From Pelomonas dachongensis (GTDB lineage Bacteria; Pseudomonadota; Gammaproteobacteria; Burkholderiales; Burkholderiaceae_C), in the NCBI RefSeq assembly GCF_043555865.1, contig NZ_JBIGHY010000001.1:310001-374000 (forward strand): 64,000 nt of DNA, in the 5' to 3' direction. The translations under genes and the position numbers were made by a program. Shown here one piece after another: positions 28,076 to 36,372 of the stretch. The notes under the pieces are model-generated. The model had not been told where the DNA came from, searched no databases, and saw nothing but the letters and a program-made list of their open reading frames with translations. Numbering within the stretch: the stretch's first letter is position 1; each line of letters begins with the position of its first letter.

Positions 28076-28918
28076 ATGCGCAAGACGGTGACGGGCCTGG
28101 CGGCCTGGGGGCTGCTGCTGTGGGGTCTGGGTGCGCAGGCGGCCTCCATCGGGCCAGGGCCCTTCGGGCTCGCGCCGCACATTGCGGGCACCGTGACACT
28201 CGGAGATGCGGCGAAAGTGGCGGCGGAGTTCGCCACGCCGCTGCGGCGGCCGCTGTCTGTCTCCATCGACCCGCGCAGCCATCCGCTGGAGCTGATGAAG
28301 ATCGGCCTGTGGATGCGGGAGCGGCAGCCCGAGTTGGAGCTGCGCGGCAGCTGCGTGGGCGCCTGCGCCAAGTCGCTGTTGATGAGCGGGCGGGTGAAGC
28401 GCATCGGCGCCGGCACGGTGATCGCTTTCGGCGGCATGACGGAGATGATGGCGCGCCGCAAAGACCAGATCGACGCCGGCGAGCTGTTCCTCCAGGGGGA
28501 CGAGCTTGGCGAGGCCTCGCGCGCCAGCTACCTGCGGCAGCACGAGGCGGCCATCGAGTCATCGCTGGCGGTGCGCGCGCTGGCGACGCAGCAGCTGCCA
28601 TTGCCGCCTGTGGCCAAGACTTTCGTGGAGGTCGCCATCGAGGGCTGGAAGACCCGGCGCATGAGCTTCGGCGTGGATTCCCGCTACATCGTCGCCGCTG
28701 AGAGGCACCGCTGCATGTGGTGGGTGCAGGATGCCGCCGGCCTGAAGCAGCTGGGGCTGGACGTGCCGGACTACCAGCCCGTCAGCGCCGCCGAGGCCGC
28801 CGAGTTGCTGAAGCTGTCCGCGAACTACATCTATGTCGGGCCGGCGCTGGCAGTGCTGCCGGAACAGTCGCTGTGCCCGGGCGACAAGAAGGGCGTCAGG
28901 TTTCCCGACCTGCCTTGA
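28076..28918 (+). CDS. Secreted protein of unknown function
   Basis: A 280-residue protein with signal peptide RKTVTGLAAWGLLLWGLGAQA. A strong ribosome-binding site AGGGAGG at 28063-28069 sets the ATG at 28076 (the frame also has a TTG at 28070). The central part LSVSIDPRSHPLELM, RGSCVGACAKSLLMSG and GTVIAFGGM vaguely recalls periplasmic ClpP/crotonase-like proteins whose core is GxCASACxL followed by a Gly-rich strand; the Ser between Cys residues would sit in that position. This is weak and I would not call it a protease. Four Cys residues may form disulfides. Confidence 0.75.
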   Translation: MRKTVTGLAAWGLLLWGLGAQAASIGPGPFGLAPHIAGTVTLGDAAKVAAEFATPLRRPLSVSIDPRSHPLELMKIGLWMRERQPELELRGSCVGACAKSLLMSGRVKRIGAGTVIAFGGMTEMMARRKDQIDAGELFLQGDELGEASRASYLRQHEAAIESSLAVRALATQQLPLPPVAKTFVEVAIEGWKTRRMSFGVDSRYIVAAERHRCMWWVQDAAGLKQLGLDVPDYQPVSAAEAAELLKLSANYIYVGPALAVLPEQSLCPGDKKGVRFPDLP

Positions 28919-29032
28919 GCCGCCCGCGGGCGCGAGGCCGCCCCGCGCCAGCACGCGTACTACGCCTGGCCCGACTGGCGTGCCAGGCCTGGAAAAGCGC
29001 CGGCGCCCGCAAGGCCAAACGCGTCGCGGCCA

Positions 29033-29064
29033 GCGACATGGTGCACATCCGTTCACCATGTCGC
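29033..29064. promoter_or_regulatory. Perfect 11-bp inverted repeat upstream of the nitroreductase gene
   Basis: GCGACATGGTG (29033-29043) and CACCATGTCGC (29054-29064) are exact reverse complements with a 10-base spacer, ending 25 bases before the ATG at 29090. Position and symmetry suit an operator for a dimeric regulator or a 5'-leader hairpin. The rest of the 171-base gap (28919-29089) holds only G+C-rich sequence without other clear signals. Confidence 0.65.
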
Positions 29065-29089
29065 CCGATTCCGTTTTACTGCCACACCC

Positions 29090-29725
29090 ATGACCACGCT
29101 GATCGACAAGCTCCAGTGGCGCTACGCCACCAAGAAGATGAACCCCGCCCTGCGGGTGCCGCAGGACAAGCTGGACCGCATCCTGGAGGCCGTGCGCCTG
29201 ACGGCGACCTCCAGCGGCCTGCAGCCGTACGAGGTGCTGGTCGTCAACGACCCCGCGCTGCGCGAGCGCATCCGCCCGCATGCCTGGAACCAGGCCCAGG
29301 TCACCGAGGCTTCGCACCTGCTGGTGTTCGCGGCCTGGGACAACTACACGGTCGACCGCATCAACCAGATGTTCGACCTGACCAATGAGCAGCGCGGCTT
29401 CAAGAATGAAGGCTGGGAGGCATACCGCCAGAAGCTGCTGGCGATGTACCCGCAGCGCAGCGCGGAAGAGAACTACCAGCACGCCGCCCGCCAGGCCTAC
29501 ATCGGCCTGGGCACCGCGCTGATCGCCGCCGCCGAGGAGCAGGTGGACGCCACGCCGATGGAAGGCTTCGACCCGGCCGCGGTCGACGAGATCCTGGGCC
29601 TGAAGGCGCATGGCCTGCGCTCCGTGCTGCTGCTGCCGCTGGGCTACCGGCAGGTCGAGGGCGACTGGCTGGTCAACCTGAAGAAGGTGCGGCGGCCGAA
29701 GGATGACTTCGTCACCGAGGTCTGA
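29090..29725 (+). CDS. NAD(P)H-dependent nitroreductase-family oxidoreductase
   Basis: A 211-residue FMN-dependent reductase of the NfsB/nitroreductase fold: N-terminal LQWRYATKKMNPALRVPQDKL, the RLTATSSGLQPYEVLVV segment (FMN contact), a middle helical region with RQAYIGLGTALIAAAEEQVD and C-terminal LLLPLGYR. Such enzymes reduce quinones, nitroaromatics or flavins with NAD(P)H. It follows a strong inverted repeat that may be an operator and ends before a bidirectional terminator, so it appears to be a single-gene unit. Confidence 0.92.
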   Translation: MTTLIDKLQWRYATKKMNPALRVPQDKLDRILEAVRLTATSSGLQPYEVLVVNDPALRERIRPHAWNQAQVTEASHLLVFAAWDNYTVDRINQMFDLTNEQRGFKNEGWEAYRQKLLAMYPQRSAEENYQHAARQAYIGLGTALIAAAEEQVDATPMEGFDPAAVDEILGLKAHGLRSVLLLPLGYRQVEGDWLVNLKKVRRPKDDFVTEV

Positions 29726-29743
29726 CGCTCGCGCGCCCCAATG

Positions 29744-29767
29744 AAAACGGCCCCTCGGGGCCGTTTC
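29744..29767. terminator. Bidirectional intrinsic terminator
   Basis: AAACGGCCCC, a CGA-type loop and GGGGCCGTTT form a strong stem with A-run on one side and T-run on the other. It sits between the convergent nitroreductase and kup stops and can serve both; on the minus strand it is followed by TTTTCATT. Confidence 0.88.
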
Positions 29768-29788
29768 GCATGGAAACCGAGGCGGGGC

Positions 29789-31672
29789 TCAGATCTCGAC
29801 CTTGCTGCCCAGCTCGACGATGCGGTTCGTCGGCAGGTGCAGGAAGTCCGCCGCTGCGGCCGCATTGCGGTGCATGCCGGCGAACAGCTTCTCGCGCCAC
29901 AGTGCCATGCCGGAGCCGATGGTCGGGATGACGATGTCGCGGCTCAGGAAGTAGCTGGTCTCCATTTCGTCCAGCTGCACACCATGCTGCTTCAGCAGCT
30001 CCAGCGCCAGCGGCACGTCCGGCTCGTCCTTGAAGCCGAAGTGCAGCGCCACCTGCCAGCAGTTGTTGCCCAGCGCCTCGACCTCGCAGCGCGCCTCGAA
30101 GCGGACCCACGGCACCTCGTGGTGCTTCACGCTGACGAAGATGTTCTGCTCGTGTAGCACCTTGTTGTGCTTCAGGTTGTGCAGCAGCGCGTTCGGCGTG
30201 CTGCCTTTCTCGGCCGACAGGAACACGGCCGTGCCGGACACGCGCGTGGGCGGGTTGATGAACACGGCCTCCAGGAAGGCCGGCAGCTCGATGGCGTCCT
30301 CGCGCAGCTTGTTGGACAGTTGCCGGCGGCCCTGCTTCCAGGTCAGCATCAGCGTGAACATCGCGATGCCGATCAGCAGCGGGAACCAGCCGCCGTGCAA
30401 CAGCTTCAGCAGGTTGGACGCGAGGAAGGTCACGTCGATGACGAAGAAGATACCGGTGGCTGCGGCGCACAGCCACAGCGGGTACTTCCAGCCGTAGCGG
30501 ATGACGAAGAAGGTCATCACCGTGGTAATCGTCATGTCAATGGTGACGGCCACGCCGTAGGCGCCGGCGAGCTTGCTGGACGAGCCGAAGAACGCCACCG
30601 CCACCACCACCAGCGCGAACAGGCTCCAGTTGATGAAGGGCACGTAGATCTGGCCGGTATCGCGCTCGCTGGTGTGCACGACGCGCAGCCGCGGCAGGAT
30701 GCCCAGCTGGATGGCCTGCTTGGTGACGGAGAAGGCGGCCGTGATCAGCGCCTGCGACGCCACCGTGGCCGCCGCCGTGGCCAGCAGAAACAGCGGGATC
30801 TCGGCCCACGTCGGGGCCAGCAGGTAGAACGGGTTCTTGATGGCGGTCGGGTCGTCCAGCAGCATGGCACCCTGGCCGAAGTAGTTGACGACCAGCGCCG
30901 GCATGACCATGCCGTACCAGGCCAGCCGAATGGGTTTCTTGCCGAAGTGGCCCAGGTCGGCGTACAGCGCCTCGCCGCCGGTGACGACCAGGACGACGGC
31001 GCCCAACGCGACGAAGGCGACCCAGCGGTACTCCAGGCAGAAGTTCAGCGCGTAGACCGGGTTGATGGCCGCCAGCACGCGCGGGTTGTCGATGACATGC
31101 GGCAGGCCCAGCGCGGCCAGGCTCAGGAACCAGGCCAGCATGACCGGCCCGAAGGCCTTGCCGATGCCGCCGGTGCCGAAGCGCTGCACGGCGAACAGCC
31201 CGGCCAGCACGATCAGCGAAAGCGGCATCACGGCGTCGTGGTACGCCGGCGCGTACACCTCGATGCCCTCGATGGCGCTGAGCACCGTCATGGCCGGCGT
31301 GATAACGGCGTCGCCGAAGAAGATGGCGGTGCCGAACAGCCCCACCAGCATCAGCCCTCGGCGCAACCGGGGCTTGTCGTTCACGGCGTTGGTGGCCAGC
31401 GCCAGCATGGCGATGAGGCCGCCCTCGCCGTTGTTGTCGGCGCGCAGGATCAGCAGCACGTACTTGATGGAAACGACCACCGTCATCGTCCAGAACAGCA
31501 GCGACAGGACGCCCAGGATGTTCTCCGGCGTGGTGGCGACGTGGCCGCCGTGGAAGACCTCCTTCAGCGCATACAGCGGGCTGGTGCCGATGTCGCCGTA
31601 GACGACGCCCAGTGCGCCGAGGGTCAGGCCCGCCATGGCCGTGGGGCTGCGGGCCGCTTGGGAAGAACTCAC
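29789..31672 (-). CDS. kup: KUP-family low-affinity potassium transporter
   Basis: A 627-residue membrane protein of the KUP/HAK/KT family. The N-terminal signature LGALGVVYGDIGTSPLYAL is diagnostic, followed by about 12 transmembrane segments (for example FGDAVITPAMTVLSAIEG and IYVPFINWSLF) and a roughly 170-residue cytoplasmic C-terminal domain. It imports potassium with protons. I chose the GTG at 31672 (MSSSQAARSPTAMAG...), which matches the usual short N-terminal tail and family length; an internal ATG at 31636 is the alternative, and the upstream extension to 31756 is not family-like. It separates gshB from gshA in what is often a more compact neighbourhood. Confidence 0.95.
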   Translation of the reverse strand: MSSSQAARSPTAMAGLTLGALGVVYGDIGTSPLYALKEVFHGGHVATTPENILGVLSLLFWTMTVVVSIKYVLLILRADNNGEGGLIAMLALATNAVNDKPRLRRGLMLVGLFGTAIFFGDAVITPAMTVLSAIEGIEVYAPAYHDAVMPLSLIVLAGLFAVQRFGTGGIGKAFGPVMLAWFLSLAALGLPHVIDNPRVLAAINPVYALNFCLEYRWVAFVALGAVVLVVTGGEALYADLGHFGKKPIRLAWYGMVMPALVVNYFGQGAMLLDDPTAIKNPFYLLAPTWAEIPLFLLATAAATVASQALITAAFSVTKQAIQLGILPRLRVVHTSERDTGQIYVPFINWSLFALVVVAVAFFGSSSKLAGAYGVAVTIDMTITTVMTFFVIRYGWKYPLWLCAAATGIFFVIDVTFLASNLLKLLHGGWFPLLIGIAMFTLMLTWKQGRRQLSNKLREDAIELPAFLEAVFINPPTRVSGTAVFLSAEKGSTPNALLHNLKHNKVLHEQNIFVSVKHHEVPWVRFEARCEVEALGNNCWQVALHFGFKDEPDVPLALELLKQHGVQLDEMETSYFLSRDIVIPTIGSGMALWREKLFAGMHRNAAAAADFLHLPTNRIVELGSKVEI

Positions 31673-31806
31673 GGGGTCAGGCCACCGGCTTGGGGTGGCG
31701 TTGGTTCGAGAGGGGGCATTCTGCGCCCGCTTTTGGGGTTTTGTGCAGCGCAGCAAACCCGCAACTTCGAGGCTTGACGGCCCCGGCGCCTGGGCTTATG
31801 CCCGGT

Positions 31807-33072
31807 TCAGGCGGCTTCCGCCTCGGCCTGCGGGTCGGTCGCTTCCAGCTCGTAGCTGGCTGCCAGCATGGCCAGGCGGCCGATGACGCCGTACATGTAG
31901 AAGCGGTTTGGGGCGCTGACGCCGGGCTTCTCGCCGGGACGCGGCAGGTGCAGCGAGTCGGCGAACGCGAGCGGCACATAGCTGGCGCCGGGCGCATTCA
32001 GGTTCTCGTCGATGCCGCGGTTGGCGTGCACGCGGTAGTAGCCGCCGACGACGTAGCGGTCCATCGTGTAGACGACCGGTTCGGCCACGGCCTGATGCAC
32101 GCGCTCGTGCGTGGGCACGCCCTCCTGCACGATGACCTCCTGGCCCAGGTTCTCAGGCAGGGCGTCGGGCAGTGCCTCGATGTCCTTTGCATCGCGTACG
32201 GTCATCACACCGCGGCCGTAGCTGCCTACGTCGCTCTTGATGATGACGAAGGGCTTCTCATTGATGCCGTATTCCTTGTACTTACGGCGCACCTTGGTCA
32301 GCTGTGCATCCGCGGCGGCCTGCAGCGCCTCCAGGCCCTTGCTGCCATGCAGGTCCACGCTCTGGAACATCGGCGTGATGAGCCACGGGTCCATCCCCAG
32401 CAGCTTGCCGAAGCGCTTGGCCACCTCTTCGTAGGCGCGGAAATGCTGGCTCTTGCGCCGCACGCCCCAGCCCGCGTGCAGCGGCGGCAGCAGGTATTGC
32501 TCGTGCAGGCCCATCAGCTGCGGCGGCGTGCCGCCGGCGAGGTCGCTGTTGAGCAGGATGGTGCAGGGGTCGAAGCCCTTCAACGTCAGCCGCCCGCGCT
32601 TGCGCACCAACGGCTCGATGACCAGGCTGCCGCCGTTGGCCAGGCTCAGCTCCTCGGATTCGGTCTGAGCCGGGTCCAGCGCCCCCAGGCGCACGTTCAG
32701 GCCGGCCTGCGTGAAGATGCGCACCAGGGTGGCGAGGTGGTCTAGATAGAAGCTGCAGCGCACGCCCGGCTCGGGGATCAGCAAGAGGTTGCGCGCCTCG
32801 GGGCAGATCTTCTCGATGGCCGCCATGGCGGCCTGCACGGCCTGCGGCAGCATTGCATCGGTCAGGTGGTTGAAGCCGCTGGGGAACAGGTTGGTGTCCA
32901 CCGGCGCCAGCTTGAAGCCGGCGTTGCGCAGGTCCACCGACGCGTAGAACGTGGGCGTGTGCTCCATCCACTCCAGCCGGAACCAGCGCTCGGTGGCCGG
33001 CATGGATTCGAGGATGCGGGCTTCCAGCTCGTTGATGGGGCCATTCAGGGCAGTGATGAGATGCGGAACCAT
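31807..33072 (-). CDS. gshA: Glutamate-cysteine ligase, proteobacterial ATP-grasp type
   Basis: A 421-residue enzyme making gamma-glutamylcysteine, the first step of glutathione synthesis. It belongs to the type found in betaproteobacteria and some others (GshA family distinct from E. coli GshA), recognised from MVPHLITALNGPINELEARI, FYASVDLRNAGFKLAPVDTN, FPSGFNHL and IIKSDVGSYGRGVMTVRDAK. Length is normal for the family. It lies between kup and a diguanylate cyclase gene on the same strand; in many relatives it is close to gshB and amtB, both also present here. Confidence 0.95.
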   Translation of the reverse strand: MVPHLITALNGPINELEARILESMPATERWFRLEWMEHTPTFYASVDLRNAGFKLAPVDTNLFPSGFNHLTDAMLPQAVQAAMAAIEKICPEARNLLLIPEPGVRCSFYLDHLATLVRIFTQAGLNVRLGALDPAQTESEELSLANGGSLVIEPLVRKRGRLTLKGFDPCTILLNSDLAGGTPPQLMGLHEQYLLPPLHAGWGVRRKSQHFRAYEEVAKRFGKLLGMDPWLITPMFQSVDLHGSKGLEALQAAADAQLTKVRRKYKEYGINEKPFVIIKSDVGSYGRGVMTVRDAKDIEALPDALPENLGQEVIVQEGVPTHERVHQAVAEPVVYTMDRYVVGGYYRVHANRGIDENLNAPGASYVPLAFADSLHLPRPGEKPGVSAPNRFYMYGVIGRLAMLAASYELEATDPQAEAEAA

Positions 33073-33120
33073 GGCGGAATGATATGAGCCGGGGCGTCCA
33101 CATGAGGGCGCTCCCGCAGA

Positions 33121-34245
33121 TCACAAGACGCCGTCGCCGCAACAGGTGCGACCGCGGCCGGCGTGCTTGGCGCGGTAGAGCTGGTCGTCCGCGCGTGCGA
33201 TGGCGGCGGACAGGGGTTCGTCCGGCGCCACGCGCACGGCGCCCGCACTGAAGTCGACCTCGAAGCCCAGGCTAGCCTCGCATCGCCGCCGTAGCGTCTG
33301 GTGCAGCCGGGCATCCAGCCGGGCGAAGGCGCTGGGGTCACCGTGGCGCAGCAGCAGGCAGAACTCCTCGCCGCCGTAGCGGCCGACCAGGTCGCTGGCA
33401 CGGAGTTCGCCGCGCAGCACCTCCCCTGCCAGTTTCAGCACCTCGTCGCCCACCGGGTGGCCGCGCTGGTCGTTGATCTGCTTGAAGTGGTCCAGGTCCA
33501 GCATCACCAGCACGGCAGCGCCATCGGCCGCGCCCAGCGCCCGGCCGGCGCGGTTCATCCACTCGCGGCGGTTCAACAGGCCGGTCAGCGTGTCCTGCGA
33601 GGCCAGCCGCACCAGCGCTTGCTCGGCGGCGTCGCGGTGCGCCAGCAGGAAGCCCATGGTGCCCAGCACCAGGCTGGCATTCAGCAGCATCAGGTGCGTC
33701 AGGTTCAGCGGGTGCGGCGCCGTGAAGCGCGGGTAGGCCTCGGGCCAGCCGAACGCCAGCACGGCGCGGCCCAGCATCAGCAGCGCATTGGCCGCCGCGG
33801 CGACCCCGCACAGCCAGCGCCAGCGCACGGCGCCGGCGCCGCTCAGCAACTGCCAACTGGCCCACAGGATCTGCAGGCTGATGATGAAGTTGGTGAGGGC
33901 CGTGGCCAGCGGCTGGTCGGGCAGCGCGACGTAATGCGCCACGCCCAGCGCCAGCGGCACGGCCCCCAGCCAGCGCTGCGGCACGGGCTGGCCCAGGAAG
34001 CGGCAGGCCGTCAGCGCCATGGCCGACGCCGACGCGCTGAGCACCATGACGCCCAGCGTGGCCAGCAGCACCGGCGCCACCTGCTTGGCCGCGATCAGCA
34101 GTGCAAAGCCCGCCGCCTGCGTCAGCAGCATGAACTGCCAGGCCTGCAGCCCGCCGCGCGCCCGGATGCCGACGCCGACGGCGAGAGCCAGGCTCATCAG
34201 CAGTGCGTTGACCAGTACCGCGACCAGCAGCGTGATGACGTCCAT
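33121..34245 (-). CDS. Membrane-bound diguanylate cyclase (GGDEF domain)
   Basis: A 374-residue protein with six or seven N-terminal transmembrane helices (about residues 1-202) and a C-terminal GGDEF domain. The active-site loop is GGEEF at 291-295, preceded by the inhibitory site RASD at 282-285 (RxxD), so it should make cyclic di-GMP and be product-inhibited. The metal-binding MLDLDHFKQIND segment is intact. The start is the ATG at 34245, where the first helix begins; an open upstream extension crosses the amtB terminator and is rejected. It interrupts the gshA-amtB neighbourhood. Confidence 0.93.
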   Translation of the reverse strand: MDVITLLVAVLVNALLMSLALAVGVGIRARGGLQAWQFMLLTQAAGFALLIAAKQVAPVLLATLGVMVLSASASAMALTACRFLGQPVPQRWLGAVPLALGVAHYVALPDQPLATALTNFIISLQILWASWQLLSGAGAVRWRWLCGVAAAANALLMLGRAVLAFGWPEAYPRFTAPHPLNLTHLMLLNASLVLGTMGFLLAHRDAAEQALVRLASQDTLTGLLNRREWMNRAGRALGAADGAAVLVMLDLDHFKQINDQRGHPVGDEVLKLAGEVLRGELRASDLVGRYGGEEFCLLLRHGDPSAFARLDARLHQTLRRRCEASLGFEVDFSAGAVRVAPDEPLSAAIARADDQLYRAKHAGRGRTCCGDGVL

Positions 34246-34283
34246 GGCGGGCCAGCATACGGCGGGGTTGGCGGGCGCCCACG

Positions 34284-34307
34284 AAAAAGCCGCCCCAGGG
34301 GGCGGCT
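34284..34307 (-). terminator. Intrinsic terminator downstream of amtB
   Basis: Read on the minus strand, AGCCGCCCC, a short loop and GGGGCGGCT are followed by TTTTTCG. It ends the porin-glnK-amtB transcript before the diguanylate cyclase gene. Confidence 0.85.
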
Positions 34308-34360
34308 CTCTGTGACTAAGGCCCGGGCCGAGCGCCGGGCCGCCCAAGCAGGCCCGTCTG

Positions 34361-34440
34361 GCGATGTGCAAGCGGCTCCAGGCCGCTTGCATCGCCGTCC
34401 CCTCGGGGGACCGACCGGACTCACGCGCGTTCAGCGCCGT
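34361..34440. repeat. Cluster of hairpins after the amtB stop codon
   Basis: Between amtB and its terminator are at least three further stem-loops: 34361-34395 (GCGATG-TGCAAGCGGC pairing with GCCGCTTGCATCGC), 34397-34411 (GTCCCC-TCG-GGGGAC, perfect), and one around CTCACG...CGTGAG near 34420-34442. The gap 34246-34455 holds no gene. The stems may stabilise the 3' end of the amtB transcript. Confidence 0.6.
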
Positions 34441-34455
34441 GAGCCGGGCGAGGGG

Positions 34456-35979
34456 TCACTTGTGGTATGCCGTTTCGCCGTGCGACGAGATGTCCAGACC
34501 TTCGCGCTCTTCCTCTTCCGTCACGCGCAGGCCGATGGTCAGGTCCACCAGCTTGTAGGCGACGACCGAGACGACACCCGACCATACGATGGTCAGCAGC
34601 ACGCCCTTGGTCTGGATCCAGACCTGGCTGGCGATGGAGTAGGCATCGGGGGCGACCATGGCCACGGTGACCCAGTCGCCGACGGCGCTGGGGCCGCCCA
34701 GGTTGGGGCTGTTGAACACGCCGGTCAGGATGGCACCGACGATGCCGCCCACGCCGTGGACGCCGAAGACGTCCAGCGAATCGTCAGCACCCAGCAGCTT
34801 CTTCAGGCCCGACACGCCCCACAGGCACGCGAAGCCGGCGATGAAGCCGATGACCAGTCCGCCGCCGATCCCGACGTTGCCGGCCGCCGGGGTGATGGCG
34901 ACGAGGCCGGCCACGGCACCCGACGCGGCACCCAGCATGGAGGCCTTGCCCTTCAGCAGTGCTTCACCGATGCACCAGGCCAGCACGGCGGCAGCGGTGG
35001 CAGCCAGCGTGTTGAAGAATGCCAGTGCGGCGAAGCCGTTGGCTTCCAGCGCGGAGCCGGCGTTGAAGCCGAACCAGCCCACCCACAGCAGCGAGGCACC
35101 GACCATCGTCAGCGTCAGGCTGTGCGGCGTGAAGGCTTCCTTGCCATAGCCGACGCGCTTGCCGACCATGTACGCGCCCACCAGGCCCGCGACGGCGGCG
35201 TTGATGTGCACCACGGTGCCACCGGCGAAGTCCAGCGCGCCCCATTGCCAGATCAGGCCGGCCTTGGACGTCATCTCTTCAGCGACCGCGGCCGACGTGT
35301 AGGCGTCCGGGCCCATCCAGAACCAGACCATGTGGGCCATCGGGATGTAGCTGAACGTGAACCACAGCACCAGGAAGGCCAGCACGGCGGAGAACTTGAT
35401 CCGCTCGGCGAACGCGCCAATGATCAGGCAGGCGGTGATGCCCGCGAACGTGGCCTGGAAGGCCGCGAACACGATCTCGGGAATGACCACGCCCTTGGAG
35501 AAGGTCGCGCCATTCGCGAAGGTGCCGGCGACGTTGTCCCAGATGCCCTTCATGAACAGCCGGTCGGTGCCTCCGATGAACTTGTTGCCCTCGGTGAACG
35601 CGAAGCTGTAGCCGTAAATGACCCACAGCACCACGATCAGCGAGAAGCCAACCATCACCTGCATCAGCACCGACAGCATGTTCTTGCTGCGCACCAGGCC
35701 GCCGTAGAACAGCGCCAGGCCGGGCACCACCATCATGATGACCAGCAGCGTGGACACCATCATCCAGGTGGTGTCGCCCTTGTTGGGCACGGGCGCGGCG
35801 GCAGGCGCGGCTTCGGTCGCGGCGGAGGCCGCTTCGGCCGGTGCGGCAGCAGCCACGGGAGCCGGCGCGTCGGCCGCAGAGGCAGCCACCGCGGCGGGCG
35901 CGGAGGCGGCGTCCTGCGCCCAGGCGGCGGGCGCGAGCAGGCCGGCGGCGAGCGCGAGACCGGCGAGGAGTTTCTTCAT
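34456..35979 (-). CDS. amtB: Ammonium transporter
   Basis: A 507-residue Amt/Rh-family channel. It has a signal sequence (MKKLLAGLALAAGLLAPAAWA), a long Ala/Pro-rich periplasmic linker of about 50 residues typical of betaproteobacterial AmtB, then 11 transmembrane helices with family motifs DTTWMMVSTLLVIMM, ALDFAGGTVVHINAAVAGL (His of the pore) and FGVHGVGGIVGAILTG (second pore His). The ATG at 35979 follows GGAGAG; an upstream ATG at 35994 is less well placed. It is 33 bases after glnK, which encodes its gating partner. Confidence 0.97.
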   Translation of the reverse strand: MKKLLAGLALAAGLLAPAAWAQDAASAPAAVAASAADAPAPVAAAAPAEAASAATEAAPAAAPVPNKGDTTWMMVSTLLVIMMVVPGLALFYGGLVRSKNMLSVLMQVMVGFSLIVVLWVIYGYSFAFTEGNKFIGGTDRLFMKGIWDNVAGTFANGATFSKGVVIPEIVFAAFQATFAGITACLIIGAFAERIKFSAVLAFLVLWFTFSYIPMAHMVWFWMGPDAYTSAAVAEEMTSKAGLIWQWGALDFAGGTVVHINAAVAGLVGAYMVGKRVGYGKEAFTPHSLTLTMVGASLLWVGWFGFNAGSALEANGFAALAFFNTLAATAAAVLAWCIGEALLKGKASMLGAASGAVAGLVAITPAAGNVGIGGGLVIGFIAGFACLWGVSGLKKLLGADDSLDVFGVHGVGGIVGAILTGVFNSPNLGGPSAVGDWVTVAMVAPDAYSIASQVWIQTKGVLLTIVWSGVVSVVAYKLVDLTIGLRVTEEEEREGLDISSHGETAYHK

Positions 35980-36012
35980 TTGAGTGCTCTCCAACAGTTG
36001 TTGTGGACGCGT

Positions 36013-36351
36013 TCAGAGCGCGTCGTTGCCGGTCTCGCCGGTGCGGATGCGGACGACCTGGTCCAGCGGCGACACGAAGATCTTGCCGTCACCGATCTTG
36101 CCGGTGCGGGCGGAGGACTCGATGGCCTCGATGACGCGCTCGACGACGTCCTCGTTCACCGCGGCCTCGATCTTGACCTTAGGCAGGAAGTCCACGACGT
36201 ACTCGGCGCCACGGTACAGCTCGGTGTGACCCTTCTGGCGGCCGAAGCCCTTGACTTCGGTGACGGTCAGCCCCTGCACGCCGATCGCGCTCAGGGCCTC
36301 ACGCACCTCGTCGAGCTTGAACGGCTTGATGACGGCAGTGATCAGTTTCAT
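36013..36351 (-). CDS. glnK: Nitrogen regulatory protein PII (GlnK type)
   Basis: A 112-residue PII signalling protein. Tyr51 in the T-loop (HTELYRGAEYVVDF), the site of uridylylation, is present, as are MKLITAVIKPFKLDEVREAL and the C-terminal RIRTGETGNDAL. PII binds 2-oxoglutarate and ATP/ADP, and when unmodified blocks AmtB; it also controls GlnE activity, and glnE is in this window. Its position directly before amtB marks it as GlnK rather than GlnB. Confidence 0.97.
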   Translation of the reverse strand: MKLITAVIKPFKLDEVREALSAIGVQGLTVTEVKGFGRQKGHTELYRGAEYVVDFLPKVKIEAAVNEDVVERVIEAIESSARTGKIGDGKIFVSPLDQVVRIRTGETGNDAL

Positions 36352-36372
36352 GTCGATCTCTCCAGTGTTCTC

